A stretch of DNA of 64,000 nt. Origin: Micromonospora eburnea. GTDB taxonomy: Bacteria > Actinomycetota > Actinomycetes > Mycobacteriales > Micromonosporaceae. Shown here one piece after another: positions 24,034 to 31,194 of the stretch. The notes under the pieces are model-generated. The model ran no database searches and was not told the DNA's origin. It saw only the letters and a program-made list of their open reading frames with translations. A program made the translations under genes and the position numbers. The stretch covers positions 5,890,001-5,954,000 of the forward strand of contig NZ_FMHY01000002.1 in the NCBI RefSeq assembly GCF_900090225.1, written 5' to 3'. Each line of letters begins with the position of its first letter. Positions within the stretch are counted from its first letter, which is position 1.

Positions 24034-24080
24034 CTTCTAATCCCAAGGCCGCAGATTCGAATCCTGCCGGGCGCACCACC
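24034..24080 (+). repeat. attR: copy of tRNA-Arg 3' end
   Basis: 47 bases matching 22177-22223 except G to A at 24055. It lacks the tRNA 5' half, so it is not a tRNA gene. Marks the right end of a 1,857-bp element remnant. Confidence 0.85.
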
Positions 24081-24127
24081 ACGCAGCGGGGTTGGCCTGC
24101 CGTTTTCTACTCTTCTTGCGATCCTTC

Positions 24128-24375
24128 TTAGCGCCCACCTTCGATGGCTTGGCCCCGGGTGAGCCCGCGGGTGCGCTTGGCGCCCGGACGAGACACCAGA
24201 CGTGCGGTAGCCTCGGCCGCCTCCAACGCCAGCTCAGGCAGAACAGCCTGTACGTGTCCACCGTGAGCACGTACGACGAGTGCCCGAGCACGGCCTGTAC
24301 GACCGTCGGCTTGGCTCCGGCCTTGAGAGCTGTCGCGGTGAAGTCGGCATCCCTAGGAACCTCAGCCCAGGCCCC
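24128..24375 (-). pseudogene. Integrase remnant C (outside attR)
   Basis: Minus strand: ALKAGAKPTVVQAVLGHSSY and VLTVDTYRLF carry the GHS box and Tyr nucleophile of a different tyrosine recombinase. After TYRLF the expected tail LPELALEAAEATARLVSRPG is in another frame, ending at TAA 24128-24130. The HDLRH region is degenerate (PRDADFTAT). This looks like the integrase end of a second, older element at the same tRNA. Confidence 0.75.
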
Positions 24376-24391
24376 CACGCGCGACGCCTAG

Positions 24392-24688
24392 CTACATCAG
24401 ACGCGCTATCAAACCCACAAGCACCAGCACGACAAGACCCGCCCCGATCGTCGCCACCAGATATCCGGCCACGCCGAGCAGTTTTGGATGCTCAAGCCAA
24501 AAGTTGACCGAAAGCCAACCAGGCTGCAACCGGAGCTCTTCCGATGGAAGCGAACTGGTGAACCTGGCGAATCGGATCATAAGGATTCCGGCGACAATCC
24601 ATATGAGGCCAAATACAAGTCCCGCAATCGTGGAACCCGGCTCGCTGCGTTGCACCGCCAGACTGGCTTGTACCGTCAGAACAGGCAA
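24392..24688 (-). CDS. Small membrane protein, hypothetical
   Basis: 98 residues from a TTG at 24688 with GGGAGAGG 8 bases upstream. Two hydrophobic helices, about 21-40 (STIAGLVFGLIWIVAGILMI) and 70-95 (LGVAGYLVATIGAGLVVLVL). Codon use is less GC-biased than neighbours, consistent with acquired DNA. No family recognised. Confidence 0.5.
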   Translation of the reverse strand: MPVLTVQASLAVQRSEPGSTIAGLVFGLIWIVAGILMIRFARFTSSLPSEELRLQPGWLSVNFWLEHPKLLGVAGYLVATIGAGLVVLVLVGLIARLM

Positions 24689-24986
24689 TGCGGCATCCTC
24701 TCCCCCTCGGTCGACAGCCGGTCAACAGACGACGTATCAGGTCCTCGTCGGCCACCAACCATGATCCCGAGCCGGCCGACGTTCCGAAGATGGCTGCGAT
24801 CGAAGTCGAAGAGCCATTGAAGTACCACCGACGCCCATGGCTCTCCCGGCCGTCAGCCGCTGCCGCCGCGAGCCTACGATGCCCGCACAACCTGGCCCGC
24901 CCCCGTCACGGCCTTTGGCCCGTGACCGGCGTTGCACCTAGTGCGCGTCCTGCCGATCTTGGTAGCCGCTGGGCAGGCCATATGGG
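24689..24986. other. Intergenic region, nothing recognised
   Basis: About 300 bases of mixed composition, less GC-rich than the core genes; frames on both strands lack coding character. Probably decayed element sequence. Confidence 0.5.
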
Positions 24987-24992
24987 TAGGGT
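24987..24992 (+). promoter_or_regulatory. Candidate -10 box of mini-ORF before PPOX gene
   Basis: TAGGGT, 7 bases before the ATG at 25000. Confidence 0.45.
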
Positions 24993-24999
24993 GCTCGCC

Positions 25000-25026
25000 A
25001 TGATCGAGGACGCTGCATGCCGTTGA
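25000..25026 (+). CDS. Leaderless upstream mini-ORF (8 codons)
   Basis: ATG frame MIEDACR followed by TGA, ending 10 bases inside the next gene, whose ATG is at 25017. It contains GAGGA (25006-25010), 6 bases before that ATG. The arrangement parallels 9800-9829. Confidence 0.35.
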   Translation: MIEDAACR

Positions 25027-25526
25027 CGAATCCGTGGCTGTCCGGGCCCACGCCAGCGAAGCGGCTCGATCGTGAACGGCTTGAAGAGCGCATTCTCAAC
25101 CTGCTGTCGTCGCAGAACATGTGCGTGCTCGCGACCACGGGTCCGGACGGGCCGCTGGCCACCCCCGTGCGGTACTACTCGCTCGGCTTCGCCGTGCTAT
25201 TCACGGCCGCGCCGCGTTCGCCGAAGATGCGCAACATCGCTGCCGATCCGCGGGTCTCCGTCGGGATCTTCACGCCGCTGGTCGGGCTGGCCAGCAGCCG
25301 CGGGGGCCAGCTGTTCGGAACTGCCAGGGTGCTTGACCCCGGGCATCCGGACCGTGGGCGCTATTGGGAAGCGTTCCGATGGGAGAACGAGCACGCCGAG
25401 CGAGGTCGACCTCTGTCCGAGCCGCCCCAGGACACCCTGGTGGTCATCGAGGCGGAGCGGATTGTCTATACGGAGCACTGGCTGCGACGTGAAGGTTTCG
25501 CACCCCGCCAGTTCTGGCGTCGGTGA
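25017..25526 (+). CDS. Pyridoxamine 5'-phosphate oxidase-like flavin-fold protein
   Basis: 169 residues, split-barrel FMN/F420-binding fold: MCVLATTGPDGPLATPVRYYSLG, VLFTAAPRSPKMRNIAADPRVSVGIFTP, and C-terminal IVYTEHWLRREGF. Such proteins bind FMN or F420 and reduce or oxidise small molecules; substrate unknown. ATG 25017 has GAGGA at the right distance. The stop is 20 bases from the end of an IS5-type remnant. Confidence 0.8.
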   Translation: MPLTNPWLSGPTPAKRLDRERLEERILNLLSSQNMCVLATTGPDGPLATPVRYYSLGFAVLFTAAPRSPKMRNIAADPRVSVGIFTPLVGLASSRGGQLFGTARVLDPGHPDRGRYWEAFRWENEHAERGRPLSEPPQDTLVVIEAERIVYTEHWLRREGFAPRQFWRR

Positions 25527-25545
25527 AGACGCGTCCTGTCGGTCA

Positions 25546-26310
25546 TGGAAGCCAGATGATGGCGGCGGTGAGGATGAGGCTGGCACGGTAGCGGGATACG
25601 CGTTTCGCGTATCGGTGGCCAGGTCACGCCACTGCTTGAGCCGGTTGAAGCAGCGCTCCACAACGTTGCGCTTGCGGTAGACCTCCTTGTCGAAGGCCGG
25701 TGGACGCCCGCCGTTGCTGCCCTTGGCGGCCCGGCGGTCGATCTGGTCGGAGCGTTCCGGTATGACATACCGGATTTGCCGTCGGCGCAAGGCGCGGCGG
25801 GTGGAGTCGTGGGCGTAGGCCTTATCCGCGATCAGCACGTCGGGACACTTGCGGGGCCGGCCGGGCCCGGGTTCGTTGACCCGGATCGCGTCCAGCAGCG
25901 CCCGGAGTTGAGGTTTGTCGCCGGCCTGACCTGGAGTGAGCAGGATCGACAGCGGCCGGCCGCGTCCGTCGATGGCGAGGTGGATCTTCGTGCTCAGTCC
26001 GCCGCGGAACCGTCCGATGGCCTCGCCATCTTGCGCACCAGGCGTCGCCGGACTTGTCGGGGAGCCCCCCTCTTACGGGCGCCAGCGGCATGCTGGTACG
26101 CCCGCACGATCGACGAGTCGATGCTGATCGTCCACTACACCGGTGTGCCGTCGTCATGCACCTGCGCCGCCGCGAGGATCCGATCCCACGTCCCATCAGC
26201 GGTCCATCGGCGCAGCCGTTCGTGGCATGTCTTTCACGGCCCGAAGCGTTCCGGCAAGTCACGCCAAGGCGCACCCGTACGCAGCTTCCACAAGATCGGC
26301 AGGACACGCA
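25546..26310 (-). pseudogene. IS5-family transposase remnant
   Basis: Minus-strand pieces of a DDE transposase: RTGAPWRDLPERFG, CHERLRRWTADGTWDRILAA, WTISIDSSIVRAYQHAAGA (first Asp), LIADKAYAHDSTRRALRRR (second Asp), ERCFNRLKQWRDLAT (Glu). The frame is broken by a TGA at 26234-26236 (after PERFGP), a TAG near 26140 (after HDDGTPV), a frame change between them and the DKAY block, and a missing base near 25614 just before the IIWLP end. The first 40 or so residues are missing. Inactive. No clear terminal inverted repeats. Confidence 0.85.
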
Positions 26311-26337
26311 CCTAGAACCTGTGTCAGGCTCTTGCCC

Positions 26338-26706
26338 ATGCCGCACGCCCGGTTCTTTTTCGACACGGGGTCTGGGGGTGTCCTGTGGCCGACCGACTCC
26401 CAGGACTGGGAAGCCTGGGGGAATCCGGTACGCCTGGCGGCGCTGCGGATCAGCGCGGCCCTTCGGGATGAGCTGACCCAGTTGGTTGAGTGGTACGACG
26501 CATCACTGAACTGGGACTATCCACCCGACCCAGGGCCGTGGCGCGAGCCGGAATGCCGGGCCTTCAATGCGGCCGCTCGGCGGGCCCTCGACCGGCTGCG
26601 CGCCGAACTCGGCGACCGGTGGGTGATCGCGGACGAGTTCGACGAGGTGCACGAAGATCCGGACCTCGACCGGTACCTCGCCGACCCGATCACCTTCCGG
26701 CGATGA
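26338..26706 (+). CDS. Conserved hypothetical protein
   Basis: 122 residues: PHARFFFDTGSGGVLWP, VEWYDASLNWDYPPDPGPW, LDRLRAELGDRWVIADEFDEVHEDPDLDRY. Acidic, soluble, no motif linked to an activity. Start ATG 26338, just beyond the transposase remnant, so its upstream region may have been replaced by the insertion. Confidence 0.6.
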   Translation: MPHARFFFDTGSGGVLWPTDSQDWEAWGNPVRLAALRISAALRDELTQLVEWYDASLNWDYPPDPGPWREPECRAFNAAARRALDRLRAELGDRWVIADEFDEVHEDPDLDRYLADPITFRR

Positions 26707-26808
26707 TCTGCGCCGGCCCCCAGCGGACCACGATGGTGTACGAGTAGCCGGGCATACGCATGGAGAAGTCGGTCGCCAGTCGCGCCCACCACTGCTTGAC
26801 TTCGCCGG

Positions 26809-27738
26809 GTGATTGCCGAGAGGAAGCTGCGATCGTGTCTGGCCGACGTGTGGGGCGTCACTGACGCGACGGTGGAGCCGCACCACGGCGGCATGAACTC
26901 GGCGACCTGGTTCGTAACCGCCGGGGAGGAGCGTTGGGTCGTCAAGGCGGTCGTGCCGGCGTCACGCCGGTCCTTCCTGGGCGGACTCACCGTCGCCGGC
27001 CACGTCGAGGCGGCGGGAATCCCAGCGGGCGCCCCGGCGGCGACCAGGCAGGGGAAGACCTTCACAGACGTCGGGGGGATCCCGCTCGCCCTGCTGCGTC
27101 GGGTCGACGGGGACGAAATGTCCGGCGGCACCTCTGATGAGCAGCGTTTGGTCGGACGGACTCTCGGCCGGGTGCACGAGGCGTTGCGGGAGGTGTCGGT
27201 CGAGGACGCCGATCGGTTTCACTGGGTGGATGTCCAGGCCGCGCATCTGGCGGTCCGGCCCTGGGTCCGGCCGGCGGTCGCCGCCGCTGTGGCGGCGTAC
27301 GAGGCTCTTGATCCGTCGACGCTCTCCTGGGGCCTGTTGCACACCGATCCAGCCCCGGAGGCCTTCCTGCTGGATCGTCGTACCGGGGTCTGCGGCCTGA
27401 TCGACTGGAGCGTGGCGATCAGAGGTCCGCTGCTCTACGACCTCGCCTCGGCGGTGATGTACGTCGGCGGCCCGCAGCGGGCGGGCTGCCTGATCGAGGC
27501 GTATCTGACGAGCGGAACCCTCACCCGCGCCGAGGTGGAGTACGGGCTGCTGACCATGTTGCGGTTCCGCTGGGCGGTGCAGGCGGACTACTTCGGCCGT
27601 CGCCTGACGACCGGTGACCTGACCGGGCTCGCCGGCGACGAGGGAAACGAGAAGGGCCTGGAGGACGCACGCCAACAGCTCAGCCCGGCTCGGTCGGGGC
27701 GGGCGTCGGGCCTGCCACCTCGCCCGGAACTCGGGTGA
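26809..27738 (+). CDS. Phosphotransferase (APH/choline kinase-like)
   Basis: 309 residues, aminoglycoside-phosphotransferase/ChoK fold. Gly-rich start HHGGMNSATWFV, Lys in WVVKAVV (about 45), catalytic-loop LLHTDPAPEAFLLD (His-x-Asp; the Asn of the classic HGDxHxxN is replaced, as in a known subfamily with HGDPAPEAF), then GLIDWSVAIRGPLLYDLASA (Mg-binding Asp). Small-molecule kinase of unknown substrate; resistance role not supported. GTG start. The C-terminal 30 residues are low-complexity. Confidence 0.82.
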   Translation: MIAERKLRSCLADVWGVTDATVEPHHGGMNSATWFVTAGEERWVVKAVVPASRRSFLGGLTVAGHVEAAGIPAGAPAATRQGKTFTDVGGIPLALLRRVDGDEMSGGTSDEQRLVGRTLGRVHEALREVSVEDADRFHWVDVQAAHLAVRPWVRPAVAAAVAAYEALDPSTLSWGLLHTDPAPEAFLLDRRTGVCGLIDWSVAIRGPLLYDLASAVMYVGGPQRAGCLIEAYLTSGTLTRAEVEYGLLTMLRFRWAVQADYFGRRLTTGDLTGLAGDEGNEKGLEDARQQLSPARSGRASGLPPRPELG

Positions 27739-27879
27739 CCCACTCCATATCGCGCACACGGTGGCATCCCCTGCCGCTGAGACCACCACATGCCGCACAC
27801 GGAGTCGATCAAGACTGGGGGCGGCGCGGAACTTGGGTGATCCAATCCTTGTCCCGCAGGCGGTGACATCCGCTGCCGC
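27733..27879. repeat. Dispersed repeat, copies R1 and R1'
   Basis: R1 (27733-27812) contains a 33-base core (27779-27811, beginning GAGACCACCACATGCCGCAC) identical to 31038-31070. R1' (27835-27879) repeats the left half of R1 (GGGTGATCC...GCTGCCGC). Non-coding, directly after the phosphotransferase gene. Confidence 0.7.
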
Positions 27880-27951
27880 CCGCCAGCCGCCCGGCGATCC
27901 GGATCGGGCCGACTGCCGGTGGCGAAGGTGAGCGGCGGGGAGGCCTCCTGG

Positions 27952-28329
27952 TCAGATCCGCTGCACGTAGGCGGCCCGCCACTCCGGCGAGGGGTCCGCA
28001 CCCAGGCACGTCCAGTACTCCCGGCCGTCAATGATCTTTCCGTCCCGTACCGTCCAGAACGACGCCACCCGGTGGACCCCCATCGTCTCGTGCGGGACCT
28101 CCACCTCGGACACCACCACCTCGCCGTCGGCCACGATCCGGAGCACCTTGATCGCCCACCCCTCCGGATACTCCGCGTTGATCCGCACGTAGTGCTCGCG
28201 GCCCACGATCCGCTCGGCGCTGACCGGCCACTCCACCACCAGGTCGTCGGCCAGCAACTCACCGAGCCCCGCCCAGTCACGGGCCTGCATGCGATCCCAC
28301 AGCTCCTGAACGATCTTCGTCGGTTCCAT
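27952..28329 (-). CDS. SnoaL-like / NTF2-fold protein
   Basis: 125 residues, cone-shaped NTF2 fold: PTKIVQELWDRMQARDWAGL, LADDLVVEWPVSAERIVGRE, VSEVEVPHETMG, ASFWTVRDGKIIDGREYWT. Family members are small isomerases, cyclases or unassigned; no catalytic set can be identified. ATG 28329 is favoured over the ATG 9 bases upstream because CAGGAT lies 7 bases before it. Downstream of the flavin monooxygenase, same strand, 38-base gap. Confidence 0.8.
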   Translation of the reverse strand: MEPTKIVQELWDRMQARDWAGLGELLADDLVVEWPVSAERIVGREHYVRINAEYPEGWAIKVLRIVADGEVVVSEVEVPHETMGVHRVASFWTVRDGKIIDGREYWTCLGADPSPEWRAAYVQRI

Positions 28330-28336
28330 GCGCGGC

Positions 28337-28342
28337 ATCCTG
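28337..28342 (-). promoter_or_regulatory. Candidate -10 box of SnoaL-like gene
   Basis: CAGGAT on the minus strand, 7 bases before ATG 28329; it decides the start. Confidence 0.4.
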
Positions 28343-28367
28343 GCAGAGCCCCCTGACAGGATGCGCC

Positions 28368-29567
28368 TCACCGCACGTGCTCGGGGCGTACGCCGATGCC
28401 GGCCAGCCGGGCGGGGAGGGCCTGCAACGCCGGGAACCGCCGCAGCAGGCGGATCGGCGCCGGAGCCTCGATCCGGCCGGTGGCGTGCAGCAGCGGGTCG
28501 ACGATGCGCCGCTGCGCGGCGCGCTGGATGTTCTGGGTCACCACGGTCGGGAGCCACCGGCGCCGCTGCACCGCGGCGAGGTCCGTCTCCGTCACCGGCT
28601 GCCCGGCGGCGAGCTTCGGGCCCAGCATCCGGGCGGTGGCCGCGGCGTCCTGCACGGCCAGGTTGATGCCGACACCGCCGATCGGGGACATGGCGTGCGC
28701 GGCGTCGCCGATGAGCAGCGCGCCGGGTACGTGCCACCGCTCCAGCCGGTCGAGCTTCACCGTCAGCAGTTTGACGTCGTCCCAGGTGGCAAGCTCACCG
28801 ACCCGGTCGGCGAGGATCGGCTGCCGCCGCGCCACCTGCTCCCGCAACGCGTCCAGCCCGGCCGCGCGGATCTCGTCGTAGCCGCCCTTGGCGATGAGGT
28901 ACGCGCACTGGTAGTAGTCGCCGCGGTCGATGGCGAGCATCAGCCCTCCGGAGCCGATCCGCATTGCCAGGCCGTCGCCGTCGGAGGGCCCGCGCGAGAT
29001 CCGGAACCAGAGCACGTCCATGGGCGTGGCGTAGTCGACCGGCCGCAGGCCGAGTTCCTGGCGTACCAGGGAGTCGCGGCCGTCGCAGGCGACGGTGAGC
29101 GAGGATTCGATCTCCATTTCGCCCTCCGGACCGGCGGCCCGCACGCCGGCCACGGCGCCGGACGCGTCGCGGAGCAGGCCCGTCACGGTGGTGGCGCGCA
29201 GCAGGGTGAAGGTCGGCAGCTTCGCCGCCTCGGCCGCGAGCATCTCCAGGAAATCCCACTGGGGTACGAAGTACACGTAGTTGTGCGGCGCCGGCAGACG
29301 GGTGAAGTCCGCGACCTGATAGGTGCCGTCGTCGAAGGTGGCATGCAACCCGCCGACCCTGCGGCCGGGCAGGGCCGCCATCCGGTCACCGAGCCCGACC
29401 TCGTCGAGCATGTCCAGGGTGGAGGGGTGAACCGTGTCGCCACGGAAGTCTCGGAGGAAGTCCGGGTGCTTCTCCAGCACGGTGACCGTCACTCCCTGAC
29501 GGGCGAGCAGCAGCCCGAGGACGAGACCCGCGGGCCCGCCGCCGACGACACAGACGCTGGTCTTCAT
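28368..29567 (-). CDS. FAD-dependent monooxygenase (PheA/TfdB-like)
   Basis: 399 residues, class A flavoprotein hydroxylase type. GGGPAG at 9-14 (ADP-binding beta-alpha-beta), LARQGVTVTVLEKHPDFLRD, VACDGRDS (the DG motif), and GDAAHAMSPIGGVGINLAVQ (FAD ribityl-binding GD motif). Probably hydroxylates an aromatic or polycyclic compound using NAD(P)H and O2; substrate unknown. ATG start with GGGAGGGCTCTC upstream. Divergent from a TetR gene with a palindrome in between, which suggests induction by substrate. Confidence 0.88.
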   Translation of the reverse strand: MKTSVCVVGGGPAGLVLGLLLARQGVTVTVLEKHPDFLRDFRGDTVHPSTLDMLDEVGLGDRMAALPGRRVGGLHATFDDGTYQVADFTRLPAPHNYVYFVPQWDFLEMLAAEAAKLPTFTLLRATTVTGLLRDASGAVAGVRAAGPEGEMEIESSLTVACDGRDSLVRQELGLRPVDYATPMDVLWFRISRGPSDGDGLAMRIGSGGLMLAIDRGDYYQCAYLIAKGGYDEIRAAGLDALREQVARRQPILADRVGELATWDDVKLLTVKLDRLERWHVPGALLIGDAAHAMSPIGGVGINLAVQDAAATARMLGPKLAAGQPVTETDLAAVQRRRWLPTVVTQNIQRAAQRRIVDPLLHATGRIEAPAPIRLLRRFPALQALPARLAGIGVRPEHVR

Positions 29568-29580
29568 GAGAGCCCTCCCT

Positions 29581-29651
29581 CAATCGCAACTAGTGTTGCT
29601 TTTTGCAGTCTGGCATGATGGCGACGCGTAACGCAACAGCCGGTGCGATTG
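29581..29651. promoter_or_regulatory. Divergent promoter region with TetR-type operator
   Basis: GCAAC-TAGT-GTTGC (29586-29599) is a palindrome with perfect 5-bp arms, and CAATCGCA (29581-29588) is repeated inverted as TGCGATTG (29644-29651). Position between the monooxygenase and tetR genes suits autorepression and control of both. Confidence 0.6.
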
Positions 29652-29664
29652 GTGGAGGTGTCCG

Positions 29665-30279
29665 ATGGCTGTCAGCCAGCGACCGGGCGGGCGCAGCGCC
29701 CGCGTCCGGGCCGCCGTCCTCACGGCCGCCCGCGGCCTCCTCGTCGACGGGTACGCCGAGCTGACCGTCGAGCGGATCGCCCAGGCAGCCGGCGTCAACA
29801 AGACGTCGATCTACCGCCGGTGGACCGACCTGGAAGGCGTCCTCGGCGATCTGCTCAGCGAGTACGCCAGTGAGGTTGTCCCGATCCCGGACACCGGCAA
29901 ACTCGACACCGACCTCGAAGAACTGGCGTCGCTGATCCGGCGTGGCATGACCGGCGAACCCGGCGAGCTGATCACGGCGCTGGCGGCGGCCGCGCCCCGC
30001 AACCCGCGCGCCGCGCAGATCGTCCGCGGCTTCTTCGCCGAACGGTTCGGACTGGCCGAGGCCGTCGTCGACCACGCGGTCGCCCGCGGCGAACTACCCG
30101 ACGACACCGACGCCCAGGCCGCGATCGAGGTCCTGGGCGCGCCCTTCTTCCTGCGACTGCTCGTCGTCGACAAGCCCATCGACGAGGACTTCGCCCGACG
30201 TACGGCAGCCGCCGCCGTCACAGCTCTCCGCGCCGGCGTCTTCAGCCGTACGCGGAGGCCGCTGCACTCCGGCGGGTGA
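29665..30279 (+). CDS. TetR/AcrR family regulator
   Basis: 204 residues. N-terminal HTH: RVRAAVLTAARGLLVDGY, LTVERIAQAAGVNKTSIYRRW (about 34-54). The C-terminal ligand domain is of the TetR_C_11 type by length and by PFFLRLLVVDKPID. Likely represses the divergent monooxygenase gene; effector unknown. ATG 29665 with GGAGGTG upstream. Confidence 0.92.
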   Translation: MAVSQRPGGRSARVRAAVLTAARGLLVDGYAELTVERIAQAAGVNKTSIYRRWTDLEGVLGDLLSEYASEVVPIPDTGKLDTDLEELASLIRRGMTGEPGELITALAAAAPRNPRAAQIVRGFFAERFGLAEAVVDHAVARGELPDDTDAQAAIEVLGAPFFLRLLVVDKPIDEDFARRTAAAAVTALRAGVFSRTRRPLHSGG

Positions 30280-30288
30280 CCGGCGTCA

Positions 30289-30402
30289 TCACATGACGGC
30301 GCCGAACGTGGGCGCGCCGGCGCTGTCGTAGGTCAGCATCGTCACCCCGCTGGCCGAGGTGCGGGTGTCGGTCAGCCGCAGGCCGGCCGCCGGCACCCCC
30401 GT
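30289..30402 (-). pseudogene. Possible dihydrofolate-reductase-family (RibD-like) C-terminal fragment
   Basis: Minus strand reading PAAGLRLTDTRTSASGVTML then TYDSAGAPTFGAVM-stop resembles the C-terminus of RibD_C/dihydrofolate-reductase-like proteins. No upstream continuation is visible past about 30402. Low confidence. Confidence 0.35.
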
Positions 30403-30498
30403 CGGCGAAGATTCACCGACTGCGGCGCGAAGGCGTACGAAGACGCTGCTCCTGCGCCGCACCCTGGACTTCCGCGACCGGGTCGGCTGATCCGCCGG
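30403..30498. other. Intergenic remainder
   Basis: No gene recognised. A plus-strand frame ends TLDFRDRVG-stop near 30490, but it lacks a start and codon bias. Confidence 0.4.
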
Positions 30499-30942
30499 TC
30501 ACTGGCAGATCCGCCAGGCCCCGTTCTCCTTGGTCAACGTGTACGTCTGCGTGGTGGGCATCCCCTGGCGCAGGGTGTACCGCACGCTCGCCGACCCGGA
30601 CACCCGGCCGTTGTTGTTGTGCACGTTCAGGCCGACAATCTCGTACCCGTCCGGCAGCGACCCGTTGGACTGCTGCCGGGCGAAGTCGTCCTGGCTGAAC
30701 CGGTCGCGCAACTTGCCGCAGAGCTGCCCGTACGCGGTCGGGTAATCCTGGCTGACCAGCGCGCCGGCGAAGGTGTCCACGGTGGACTTGGCCGGGCCGG
30801 TGGCGTCCTCCACCACGCGATAGAGGAAGAAGCCGCCGATGGCGCCGCCCGCGCAGCAGATCGCGAGCACGATACCGACGACGATGAGGACCGTCCGGGT
30901 CGTGTTCTTCTTCGGTGGCACCATGGCCGGCTGGTACGACAT
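30499..30942 (-). CDS. Membrane-anchored NTF2/lumazine-binding-like protein
   Basis: 147 residues. Short cytoplasmic N-terminus (KKNTTRT), one helix about 19-42 (VLIVVGIVLAICCAGGAIGG), then an extracytoplasmic domain VDTFAGALVSQDYPTAYGQL, RDRFSQDDFARQQ, TQTYTLTKENGAWRICQ, of the DUF4878 kind. Function unknown. TACCCT lies 7 bases before ATG 30942. Confidence 0.78.
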   Translation of the reverse strand: MSYQPAMVPPKKNTTRTVLIVVGIVLAICCAGGAIGGFFLYRVVEDATGPAKSTVDTFAGALVSQDYPTAYGQLCGKLRDRFSQDDFARQQSNGSLPDGYEIVGLNVHNNNGRVSGSASVRYTLRQGMPTTQTYTLTKENGAWRICQ

Positions 30943-30949
30943 GCCCGGC

Positions 30950-30955
30950 AGGGTA
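30950..30955 (-). promoter_or_regulatory. Candidate -10 box of NTF2-like membrane protein gene
   Basis: TACCCT on the minus strand, 7 bases before ATG 30942. Confidence 0.45.
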
Positions 30956-30991
30956 GGAGCAGCGCGCAACCGGAAACGGGCGAGCGATGCC

Positions 30992-31072
30992 GCGTGATCC
31001 GCTCCAGTTCCCGCAAACGGTGGCCTCCGCCGCCGCCGAGACCACCACATGCCGCACACGGAGTCGATCAGG
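30992..31072. repeat. Dispersed repeat, copy R2
   Basis: Shares a 33-base identical core (31038-31070) and flanking similarity with R1 at 27733-27812. Lies between the divergent NTF2-like and histidine kinase genes. Confidence 0.7.
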
Positions 31073-31113
31073 TCGCTCCGCCGCGCACCCGCCATTCACC
31101 GAGGGTGACCGGT

Positions 31114-31119
31114 TACGGT
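31114..31119 (+). promoter_or_regulatory. Candidate -10 box of kinase operon
   Basis: TACGGT, 75 bases before ATG 31195, giving a leader of about 70 bases; GGAAGGA at 31179-31185 is the likely ribosome-binding site. Confidence 0.35.
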
Positions 31120-31194
31120 CTGCCATGTTATTCTCCGGCGTCGATCTAGGCCGCCCGGAACCGACCGGGTCGCTGCCGGAAGGACCCTCCCCCG

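Noticed and set aside
24037..24110. ARQDSNLRPWD-type tail as a protein C-terminus
   Set aside because: Antisense of the tRNA 3' end copy (attR), not part of the integrase remnant.
26809..27738. Aminoglycoside resistance gene
   Set aside because: The fold is right, but the catalytic loop is of the HxDPAPEAF subfamily and nothing indicates antibiotic substrates.
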